The notes beneath the pieces are model-generated. The model made no database searches. It saw only the letters and a program-made list of their open reading frames with translations, and was not told the DNA's origin. Both the position numbers and the translations under genes were made by a program. From Bursaphelenchus xylophilus (taxonomy: Eukaryota > Nematoda > Chromadorea > Rhabditida > Aphelenchoididae), in contig CAJFCV020000002.1 in NCBI GenBank assembly GCA_904066235.2, forward strand, positions 6,200,001-6,264,000: DNA of 64,000 bases. The letters run 5' to 3'. How positions within the stretch are numbered: position 1 is the first letter of the stretch; the number at the start of each line of letters is the position of its first letter. Positions 48,644 through 59,900 of the stretch are shown here, in pieces.

Positions 48644-49309
48644 CGCACTCACCTGAGCAGTTGACCATGGACGCGGGCTTTTTTTTTCTTTTACATCAAA
48701 AAGGTCATCAACAAAGTATTTGGAGGCGTTGGCGGCGGTGTTGAGGGTGTGGCATTTTCGTCGTGCTTCGTGTAGTTGGGTTTGTTCGGCTCGGGTCAGG
48801 TCACGCCGGACATGGGCCTTTGGGGGCAGCCAGGACCAATTTTTGGCTGCTCGCAGCGCTTTGATGACATCATGTGCCTTGTTGGGTTCGGCCAAGTTGA
48901 TCTTCAAGGGGCGGGGGCGGCGCTGACCAGCTTTCCAACTGCTGCCGGTATGTCTCCAAACTTTCTGGATCGCACTTGTGTCTAATCCCGCGGAAGTCAC
49001 GAGTTGTTCGGCCAGCGTTCTGTCGGTAGCGTTGTTGGTGGCTTCATCTTGTCCTTCTGCAGCAAATTCGACCACCACCGTGTACTTCTTGTCGTCTTGC
49101 TGCTTGACTTCCTTGGCAATTTCGGCCAAGGATAGTGGGATGTTGGCGGTAGTTTTGGAATGCGCCTTGGCTTCTGCTTCCAGGGATTCCACTTTGGCCA
49201 GGAGTTTGGAAATCGTATCTGCCATACCTGATATGGTCCGCTGTTGCTCAATGATCAGATTCCACATTTCATTATTGGAGCTTGGAGGTTGTATGTGGGG
49301 GTTGCTCAT
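48635..49309 (-). CDS. Retrotransposon ORF1 (coiled-coil nucleic-acid-binding type)
   Basis: An uninterrupted 224-aa frame that begins 57 bases inside the 5' end of the element. A predicted coiled coil (about residues 20-75, EQQRTISGMADTISKLLAKV) precedes a basic domain with RRPRPLKINLAEPNKAHDVI and RRDLTRAEQTQLHEARRKC. That layout fits ORF1 proteins of nematode and insect LINEs that bind template RNA. It ends where ORF2 begins. There is no zinc knuckle. Confidence 0.8.
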   Translation of the reverse strand: MSNPHIQPPSSNNEMWNLIIEQQRTISGMADTISKLLAKVESLEAEAKAHSKTTANIPLSLAEIAKEVKQQDDKKYTVVVEFAAEGQDEATNNATDRTLAEQLVTSAGLDTSAIQKVWRHTGSSWKAGQRRPRPLKINLAEPNKAHDVIKALRAAKNWSWLPPKAHVRRDLTRAEQTQLHEARRKCHTLNTAANASKYFVDDLFDVKEKKSPRPWSTAQVSASA

Positions 49310-50322
49310 CTTCTTCGCAGACGAAAAAATTTGGGGACCGACCGCTCGACGAAAAATTGGCTGGAAATATCAGAGTGTTCGGCCTGGTGCGGGCGCACTT
49401 TGACTCCAAAAAAGGCGAAACTTGCGGTGATGAAATCTCATTCAGTGACATTTCGAATGGTATAGGTCCTGTCAATTCACTCCGACATCTCTAATTCACT
49501 TTTTTTTAATTGGTGCCTGGTATAATATCAGAGTGTTCGGCCTGGTGCGGGCGCACTTTGACTCCAAAAAAGGCGAAACTTGCGGTGATGAAATCTCATT
49601 CAGTGACATTTCGAATGGTATAGGTCCTGTCAATTCACTCCGACATCTCTAATTCACTTTTTTTTAATTGGTGCCTGGTATAATATCAGAGTGTTCGGCC
49701 TGGTGCGGGCGCACTTTGACTCCAAAAAAGGCGAAACTTGCGGTGATGAAATCTCATTCAGTGACATTTCGAATGGTATAGGTCCTGTCAATTCACTCCG
49801 ACATCTCTAATTCAATTTTTTTTAAATTGGTACCTAGTATAATATCAGAGTGTTCGGCCTGGTGCGGGCGCAATTTGACTCCAAAAAAAGCGAAACTTGC
49901 GGTGATGAAATCTCATTCAGTGACATTTCGAATGGTATAGGTCCTGTCAATTCACTCCGACATCTCTAATTCACTTTTTTTTTAATTGGTGCCTGGTATA
50001 ACATCAGAGTGTTCGGCCTGGTGCGGGCGCACTTTGACTCCAAAAAAAGCGAAACTTGCGGTGATGAAATCTCATTCAGTGACATTTCGAATGGTATAGG
50101 TCCTGTCAATTCACTCCGACATCTCTAATTCACTTTTTTTTTTAATTGGTGCCTGGTATAACATCAGAGTGTTCGGCCTGGTGCGGGCGCACTTTGACTC
50201 CAAAAAAGGCGAAACTTGCGGTGATGAAATCTCATTCAGTGACATTTCGAATCATATAGGTCCTGTCAATTCACTCCGACATCTCTAATTCACTTTTTTT
50301 AAATTGGTGCCTAGTATAATAT

Positions 50323-50475
50323 CGGTCTGTCGGGAAAATAACGGCGGATCGTCGCGCCTCGGAATCGCCCATTATCGCTCTGCGACTGAAAGCCGCGGCT
50401 TGGGATTTGGTGCGCGATAGCGGCGAGGCGAGACATTTTGATGCGACGATCCGCCGTTATTTTCCCGACAGACTG
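50323..50475. mobile_element. 153-bp palindromic insertion, copy 2
   Basis: Same element, length and insertion point as copy 1, in a CATATAGG/CCTAG monomer context. It carries the CGCCCATTATC variant. Confidence 0.9.
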
Positions 50476-53400
50476 ATATCAGAGTGTTCGGCCTGGTGCG
50501 GGCGCACTTTGACTCCAAAAAAGGCGAAACTTGCGGTGATGAAATCTCATTCAGTGACATTTCGAATGGTATAGGTCCGGTCAATTCACTCCGACATCTC
50601 TAATTCACTTTTTTTTAATTGGTGCCTGGTATAATATCAGAGTGTTCGGCCTGGTGCGGGCGCAATTTGACTCCAAAAAAGGCGAAACTTGCGGTGATGA
50701 AATCTCATTCAGTGACATTTCGAATGGTATAGGTCCTGTCAATTCACTCCGACATCTCTAATTCACTTTTTTTTAATTGGTGCCTGGTATAATATCAGAG
50801 TGTTCGGCCTGGTGCGGGCGCACTTTGACTCCAAAAAAGGCGAAACTTGCGGTGATGAAATCTCATTCAGTGACATTTCGAATGGTATAGGTCCTGTCAA
50901 TTCACTCCGACATCTCTAATTCAATTTTTTTTAAATTGGTACCTAGTATAATATCAGAGTGTTCGGCCTGGTGCGGGCGCAATTTGACTCCAAAAAAAGC
51001 GAAACTTGCGGTGATGAAATCTCATTCAGTGACATTTCGAATGGTATAGGTCCTGTCAATTCACTCCGACATCTCTAATTCAATTTTTTTTAAATTGGTG
51101 CCTAGTATAATATCAGAGTGTTCGGCCTGGTGCGGGCGCACTTTGACTCCAAAAAAGGCGAAACTTGCGGTGATGAAATCTCATTCAGTGACATTTCGAA
51201 TGGTATAGGTCCTGTCAATTCACTCCGACATCTCTAATTCACTTTTTTTTAATTGGTTCCTGGTATAATATCAGAGTGTTCGGCCTGGTGCGGGCGCACT
51301 TTGACTCCAAAAAAGGCGAAACTTGCGGTGATGAAATCTCATTCAGTGACATTTCGAATGGTATAGGTCCTGTCAATTCACTCCGACATCTCTAATTCAA
51401 TTTTTTTTAAATTGGTGCCTAGTATAATATCAGAGTGTTCGGCCTGGTGCGGGCGCACTTTGACTCCAAAAAAGGCGAAACTTGCGGTGATGAAATCTCA
51501 TTCAGTGACATTTCGAATGGTATAGGTCCTGTCAATTCACTCCGACATCTCTAATTCACTTTTTTTTAATTGGTTCCTGGTATAATATCAGAGTGTTCGG
51601 CCTGGTGCGGGCGCACTTTGACTCCAAAAAAGGCGAAACTTGCGGTGATGAAATCTCATTCAGTGACATTTCGAATGGTATAGGTCCTGTCAATTCACTC
51701 CGACATCTCTAATTCACTTTTTTTTTTAATTGGTGCCTGGTATAATATCAGAGTGTTCGGCCTGGTGCGGGCGCAATTTGACTCCAAAAAAGGCGAAACT
51801 TGCGGTGATGAAATCTCATTCAGTGACATTTCGAATGGTATAGGTCCTGTCAATTCACTCCGACATCTCTAATTCACTTTTTTTTTTAATTGGTGCCTGG
51901 TATAACATCAGAGTGTTCGGCCTGGTGCGGGCGCACTTTGACTCCAAAAAAGGCGAAACTTGCGGTGATGAAATCTCATTCAGTGACATTTCGAATGGTA
52001 TAGGTCCTGTCAATTCACTCCGACATCTCTAATTCACTTTTTTTTAATTGGTGCCTGGTATAATATCAGAGTGTTCGGCCTGGTGCGGGCGCACTTTGAC
52101 TCCAAAAAAGGCGAAACTTGCGGTGATGAAATCTCATTCAGTGACATTTCGAATGGTATAGGTCCTGTCAATTCACTCCGACATCTCTAATTCACTTTTT
52201 TTTAATTGGTGCCTGGTATAATATCAGAGTGTTCGGCCTGGTGCGGGCGCACTTTGACTCCAAAAAAGGCGAAACTTGCGGTGATGAAATCTCATTCAGT
52301 GACATTTCGAATGGTATAGGTCCTGTCAATTCACTCCGACATCTCTAATTCAATTTTTTTTAAATTGGTACCTAGTATAATATCAGAGTGTTCGGCCTGG
52401 TGCGGGCGCAATTTGACTCCAAAAAAGCGAAACTTGCGGTGATGAAATCTCATTCAGTGACATTTCGAATGGTATAGGTCCTGTCAATTCACTCCGACAT
52501 CTCTAATTCACTTTTTTTTTTAATTGGTGCCTGGTATAACATCAGAGTGTTCGGCCTGGTGCGGGCGCACTTTGACTCCAAAAAAGGCGAAACTTGCGGT
52601 GATGAAATCTCATTCAGTGACATTTCGAATGGTATAGGTCCTGTCAATTCACTCCGACATCTCTAATTCACTTTTTTTTTAATTGGTGCCTGGTATAATA
52701 TCAGAGTGTTCGGCCTGGTGCGGGCGCACTTTGACTCCAAAAAAGGCGAAACTTGCGGTGATGAAATCTCATTCAGTGACATTTCGAATGGTATAGGTCC
52801 TGTCAATTCACTCCGACATCTCTAATTCAATTTTTTTTAAATTGGTACCTAGTATAATATCAGAGTGTTCGGCCTGGTGCGGGCGCAATTTGACTCCAAA
52901 AAAAGCGAAACTTGCGGTGATGAAATCTCATTCAGTGACATTTCGAATGGTATAGGTCCTGTCAATTCACTCCGACATCTCTAATTCAATTTTTTTTTAA
53001 ATTGGTGCCTAGTATAATATCAGAGTGTTCGGCCTGGTGCGGGCGCACTTTGACTCCAAAAAAGGCGAAACTTGCGGTGATGAAATCTCATTCAGTGACA
53101 TTTCGAATGGTATAGGTCCTGTCAATTCACTCCGACATCTCTAATTCACTTTTTTTTTAATTGGTTCCTGGTATAATATCAGAGTGTTCGGCCTGGTGCG
53201 GGCGCACTTTGACTCCAAAAAAGGCGAAACTTGCGGTGATGAAATCTCATTCAGTGACATTTCGAATGGTATAGGTCCTGTCAATTCACTCCGACATCTC
53301 TAATTCACTTTTTTTTTTAATTGGTGCCTAGTATAATATCAGAGTGTTCGGCCTGGTGCGGGCGCACTTTGACTCCAAAAAAGGCGAAACTTGCGGTGAT

Positions 53401-55567
53401 GAAATCTCATTCAGTGACATTTCGAATGGTATAGGTCCTGTCAATTCACTCCGACATCTCTAATTCAATTTTTTTTTAAATTGGTACCTAGTATAATATC
53501 AGAGTGTTCGGCCTGGTGCGGGCGCAATTTGACTCCAAAAAAAGCGAAACTTGCGGTGATGAAATCTCATTCAGTGACATTTCGAATGGTATAGGTCCTG
53601 TCAATTCACTCCGACATCTCTAATTCAATTTTTTTTTAAATTGGTGCCTAGTATAATATCAGAGTGTTCGGCCTGGTGCGGGCGCACTTTGACTCCAAAA
53701 AAGGCGAAACTTGCGGTGATGAAATCTCATTCAGTGACATTTCGAATGGTATAGGTCCTGTCAATTCACTCCGACATCTCTAATTCACTTTTTTTTTAAT
53801 TGGTGCCTAGTATAATATCAGAGTGTTCGGCCTGGTGCGGGCGCACTTTGACTCCAAAAAAGGCGAAACTTGCGGTGATGAAATCTCATTCAGTGACATT
53901 TCGAATGGTATAGGTCCTGTCAATTCACTCCGACATCTCTAATTCACTTTTTTTTAATTGGTTCCTGGTATAATATCAGAGTGTTCGGCCTGGTGCGGGC
54001 GCACTTTGACTCCAAAAAAGGCGAAACTTGCGGTGATGAAATCTCATTCAGTGACATTTCGAATGGTATAGGTCCTGTCAATTCACTCCGACATCTCTAA
54101 TTCACTTTTTTTTTTTAATTGGTGCCTGGTATAATATCAGAGTGTTCGGCCTGGTGCGGGCGCAATTTGACTCCAAAAAAGGCGAAACTTGCGGTGATGA
54201 AATCTCATTCAGTGACATTTCGAATGGTATAGGTCCTGTCAATTCACTCCGACATCTCTAATTCACTTTTTTTTTAATTGGTGCCTGGTATAACATCAGA
54301 GTGTTCGGCCTGGTGCGGGCGCACTTTGACTCCAAAAAAGGCGAAACTTGCGGTGATGAAATCTCATTCAGTGACATTTCGAATGGTATAGGTCCTGTCA
54401 ATTCACTCCGACATCTCTAATTCACTTTTTTTTTAATTGGTGCCTGGTATAATATCAGAGTGTTCGGCCTGGTGCGGGCGCACTTTGACTCCAAAAAAGG
54501 CGAAACTTGCGGTGATGAAATCTCATTCAGTGACATTTCGAATGGTATAGGTCCTGTCAATTCACTCCGACATCTCTAATTCACTTTTTTTTAATTGGTG
54601 CCTGGTATAATATCAGAGTGTTCGGCCTGGTGCGGGCGCACTTTGACTCCAAAAAAGGCGAAACTTGCGGTGATGAAATCTCATTCAGTGACATTTCGAA
54701 TGGTATAGGTCCTGTCAATTCACTCCGACATCTCTAATTCAATTTTTTTTAAATTGGTACCTAGTATAATATCAGAGTGTTCGGCCTGGTGCGGGCGCAA
54801 TTTGACTCCAAAAAAGCGAAACTTGCGGTGATGAAATCTCATTCAGTGACATTTCGAATGGTATAGGTCCTGTCAATTCACTCCGACATCTCTAATTCAC
54901 TTTTTTTTTAATTGGTGCCTGGTATAACATCAGAGTGTTCGGCCTGGTGCGGGCGCACTTTGACTCCAAAAAAGGCGAAACTTGCGGTGATGAAATCTCA
55001 TTCAGTGACATTTCGAATGGTATAGGTCCTGTCAATTCACTCCGACATCTCTAATTCAATTTTTTTTAAATTGGTACCTAGTATAATATCAGAGTGTTCG
55101 GCCTGGTGCGGGCGCAATTTGACTCCAAAAAAAGCGAAACTTGCGGTGATGAAATCTCATTCAGTGACATTTCGAATGGTATAGGTCCTGTCAATTCACT
55201 CCGACATCTCTAATTCACTTTTTTTTTTAATTGGTGCCTGGTATAACATCAGAGTGTTCGGCCTGGTGCGGGCGCACTTTGACTCCAAAAAAAGCGAAAC
55301 TTGCGGTGATGAAATTTCATTCAGTGACATTTCGAATGGTATAGGTCCTGTCAATTCACTCCGACATCTCTAATTCACTTTTTTTTTAATTGGTGCCTGG
55401 TATAACATCAGAGTGTTCGGCCTGGTGCGGGCGCACTTTGACTCCAAAAAAGGCGAAACTTGCGGTGATGAAATCTCATTCAGTGACATTTCGAATCATA
55501 TAGGTCCTGTCAATTCACTCCGACATCTCTAATTCACTTTTTTTTAAATTGGTGCCTAGTATAATAT

Positions 55568-55720
55568 CGGTCTGTCGGGAAAATAACGGCGGATCGTCGC
55601 GCCTCGGAATCGCCCATTATCGCTCTGCGACTGAAAGCCGCGGCTTGGGATTTGGTGCGCGATAGCGGCGAGGCGAGACATTTTGATGCGACGATCCGCC
55701 GTTATTTTCCCGACAGACTG
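55568..55720. mobile_element. 153-bp palindromic insertion, copy 3
   Basis: Identical by eye to copy 2, with the same flanking monomer types (CATATAGG before, CCGGTC after), which suggests amplification with the array rather than a new insertion. Confidence 0.9.
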
Positions 55721-56835
55721 ATATCAGAGTGTTCGGCCTGGTGCGGGCGCACTTTGACTCCAAAAAAGGCGAAACTTGCGGTGATGAAATCTCATTCAGT
55801 GACATTTCGAATGGTATAGGTCCGGTCAATTCACTCCGACATCTCTAATTCACTTTTTTTTAATTGGTGCCTGGTATAATATCAGAGTGTTCGGCCTGGT
55901 GCGGGCGCACTTTGACTCCAAAAAAGGCGAAACTTGCGGTGATGAAATCTCATTCAGTGACATTTCGAATGGTATAGGTCCTGTCAATTCACTCCGACAT
56001 CTCTAATTCACTTTTTTTTAATTGGTGCCTGGTATAATATCAGAGTGTTCGGCCTGGTGCGGGCGCACTTTGACTCCAAAAAAGGCGAAACTTGCGGTGA
56101 TGAAATCTCATTCAGTGACATTTCGAATGGTATAGGTCCTGTCAATTCACTCCGACATCTCTAATTCACTTTTTTTTTAATTGGTGCCTGGTATAATATC
56201 AGAGTGTTCGGCCTGGTGCGGGCGCACTTTGACTCCAAAAAAGGCGAAACTTGCGGTGATGAAATCTCATTCAGTGACATTTCGAATGGTATAGGTCCTG
56301 TCAATTCACTCCGACATCTCTAATTCAATTTTTTTTAAATTGGTACCTAGTATAATATCAGAGTGTTCGGCCTGGTGCGGGCGCAATTTGACTCCAAAAA
56401 AAGCGAAACTTGCGGTGATGAAATCTCATTCAGTGACATTTCGAATGGTATAGGTCCTGTCAATTCACTCCGACATCTCTAATTCACTTTTTTTTTAATT
56501 GGTGCCTGGTATAACATCAGAGTGTTCGGCCTGGTGCGGGCGCACTTTGACTCCAAAAAAAGCGAAACTTGCGGTGATGAAATTTCATTCAGTGACATTT
56601 CGAATGGTATCGGTCCTGTCAATTCACTCCGACATCTCTAATTCACTTTTTTTTTAATTGGTGCCTGGTATAACATCAGAGTGTTCGGCCTGGTGCGGGC
56701 GCAATTTGACTCCAAAAAAGGCGAAACTTGCGGTGATGAAATCTCATTCAGTGACATTTCGAATCATATAGGTCCTGTCAATTCACTCCGACATCTCTAA
56801 TTCACTTTTTTTTAAATTGGTGCCTAGTATAATAT

Positions 56836-56988
56836 CGGTCTGTCGGGAAAATAACGGCGGATCGTCGCGCCTCGGAATCGCCCATTATCGCTCTGCGACT
56901 GAAAGCCGCGGCTTGGGATTTGGTGCGCGATAGCGGCGAGGCGAGACATTTTGATGCGACGATCCGCCGTTATTTTCCCGACAGACTG
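56836..56988. mobile_element. 153-bp palindromic insertion, copy 4
   Basis: Identical by eye to copy 3 and 1,268 bases downstream of it, which equals seven monomers plus one insertion. The next monomer again carries the CCGGTC variant. Confidence 0.9.
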
Positions 56989-59900
56989 ATATCAGAGTGT
57001 TCGGCCTGGTGCGGGCGCACTTTGACTCCAAAAAAGGCGAAACTTGCGGTGATGAAATCTCATTCAGTGACATTTCGAATGGTATAGGTCCGGTCAATTC
57101 ACTCCGACATCTCTAATTCACTTTTTTTTTAATTGGTGCCTGGTATAATATCAGAGTGTTCGGCCTGGTGCGGGCGCAATTTGACTCCAAAAAAGGCGAA
57201 ACTTGCGGTGATGAAATCTCATTCAGTGACATTTCGAATGGTATAGGTCCTGTCAATTCACTCCGACATCTCTAATTCACTTTTTTTTAATTGGTGCCTG
57301 GTATAATATCAGAGTGTTCGGCCTGGTGCGGGCGCACTTTGACTCCAAAAAAGGCGAAACTTGCGGTGATGAAATCTCATTCAGTGACATTTCGAATGGT
57401 ATAGGTCCTGTCAATTCACTCCGACATCTCTAATTCAATTTTTTTAAATTGGTACCTAGTATAATATCAGAGTGTTCGGCCTGGTGCGGGCGCAATTTGA
57501 CTCCAAAAAAAGCGAAACTTGCGGTGATGAAATCTCATTCAGTGACATTTCGAATGGTATAGGTCCTGTCAATTCACTCCGACATCTCTAATTCAATTTT
57601 TTTTAAATTGGTGCCTAGTATAATATCAGAGTGTTCGGCCTGGTGCGGGCGCACTTTGACTCCAAAAAAGGCGAAACTTGCGGTGATGAAATCTCATTCA
57701 GTGACATTTCGAATGGTATAGGTCCTGTCAATTCACTCCGACATCTCTAATTCACTTTTTTTTAATTGGTTCCTGGTATAATATCAGAGTGTTCGGCCTG
57801 GTGCGGGCGCACTTTGACTCCAAAAAAGGCGAAACTTGCGGTGATGAAATCTCATTCAGTGACATTTCGAATGGTATAGGTCCTGTCAATTCACTCCGGC
57901 ATCTCTAATTCACTTTTTTTTTAATTGGTGCCTAGTATAATATCAGAGTGTTCGGCCTGGTGCGGGCGCACTTTGACTCCAAAAAAGGCGAAACTTGCGG
58001 TGATGAAATCTCATTCAGTGACATTTCGAATGGTATAGGTCCTGTCAATTCACTCCGACATCTCTAATTCAATTTTTTTTAAATTGGTACCTAGTATAAT
58101 ATCAGAGTGTTCGGCCTGGTGCGGGCGCAATTTGACTCCAAAAAAAGCGAAACTTGCGGTGATGAAATCTCATTCAGTGACATTTCGAATGGTATAGGTC
58201 CTGTCAATTCACTCCGACATCTCTAATTCAATTTTTTTTAAATTGGTGCCTAGTATAATATCAGAGTGTTCGGCCTGGTGCGGGCGCACTTTGACTCCAA
58301 AAAAGGCGAAACTTGCGGTGATGAAATCTCATTCAGTGACATTTCGAATGGTATAGGTCCTGTCAATTCACTCCGACATCTCTAATTCACTTTTTTTTAA
58401 TTGGTGCCTAGTATAATATCAGAGTGTTCGGCCTGGTGCGGGCGCACTTTGACTCCAAAAAAGGCGAAACTTGCGGTGATGAAATCTCATTCAGTGACAT
58501 TTCGAATGGTATAGGTCCTGTCAATTCACTCCGACATCTCTAATTCACTTTTTTTTAATTGGTTCCTGGTATAATATCAGAGTGTTCGGCCTGGTGCGGG
58601 CGCACTTTGACTCCAAAAAAGGCGAAACTTGCGGTGATGAAATCTCATTCAGTGACATTTCGAATGGTATAGGTCCTGTCAATTCACTCCGACATCTCTA
58701 ATTCACTTTTTTTTTTAATTGGTGCCTGGTATAATATCAGAGTGTTCGGCCTGGTGCGGGCGCAATTTGACTCCAAAAAAGGCGAAACTTGCGGTGATGA
58801 AATCTCATTCAGTGACATTTCGAATGGTATAGGTCCTGTCAATTCACTCCGACATCTCTAATTCACTTTTTTTTTAATTGGTGCCTGGTATAACATCAGA
58901 GTGTTCGGCCTGGTGCGGGCGCACTTTGACTCCAAAAAAGGCGAAACTTGCGGTGATGAAATCTCATTCAGTGACATTTCGAATCATACAGGTCCTGTCA
59001 ATTCACTCCGACATCTCTAATTCACTTTTTTTTTAATTGGTGCCTGGTATAATATCAGAGTGTTCGGCCTGGTGCGGGCGCAATTTGACTCCAAAAAAGG
59101 CGAAACTTGCGGTGATGAAATCTCATTCAGTGACATTTCGAATGGTATAGGTCCTGTCAATTCACTCCGACATCTCTAATTCACTTTTTTTTTTAATTGG
59201 TGCCTGGTATAACATCAGAGTGTTCGGCCTGGTGCGGGCGCACTTTGACTCCAAAAAAGGCGAAACTTGCGGTGATGAAATCTCATTCAGTGACATTTCG
59301 AATGGTATAGGTCCTGTCAATTCACTCCGACATCTCTAATTCACTTTTTTTTTTAATTGGTGCCTGGTATAATATCAGAGTGTTCGGCCTGGTGCGGGCG
59401 CAATTTGACTCCAAAAAAGGCGAAACTTGGATGAAATCTCATTCAGTGGCATTTCGAATGGTATAGGTCCTGTCAATTCACTCCGACATCTCTAATTCAA
59501 TTTTTTTTAAATTGGTACCTAGTATAATATCAGAGTGTTCGGCCTGGTGCGGGCGCAATTTGACTCCAAAAAAAGCGAAACTTGCGGTGATGAAATCTCA
59601 TTCAGTGACATTTCGAATGGTATAGGTCCTGTCAATTCACTCCGACATCTCTAATTCAATTTTTTTTAAATTGGTACCTAGTATAATATCAGAGTGTTCG
59701 GCCTGGTGCGGGCGCAATTTGACTCGAAAAAAAGCGAAACTTGCGGTGATGAAATCTCATTCAGTGACATTTCGAATGGTATAGGTCCTGTCAATTCACT
59801 CCGACATCTCTAATTCAATTTTTTTTAAATTGGTGCCTAGTATAATATCAGAGTGTTCGGCCTGGTGCGGGCGCACTTTGACTCCAAAAAAGGCGAAACT

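Larger units (their letters stand above)
45876..49365 (-). mobile_element. Non-LTR (CR1/jockey-like) retrotransposon, near full length
   Basis: A 3,490-bp element inserted into the satellite with a 7-bp target duplication AATATCA (45,869-45,875 and 49,366-49,372). It has a short 5'UTR (about 56 bp), ORF1, ORF2 with endonuclease and reverse transcriptase, and a 3' end of tandem GTTGAAA units rather than poly(A), a style typical of CR1-type elements. Base composition and codon choice differ sharply from the flanking satellite. ORF2 carries apparent frameshifts, so this copy is probably inactive. Clade assignment is tentative. Confidence 0.9.

Noticed and set aside
39077..57097. Repeated 62-70-codon minus-strand frames across the palindromic insertions
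   Set aside because: They run from the palindrome into a satellite monomer and are identical by duplication; no evidence of protein selection.
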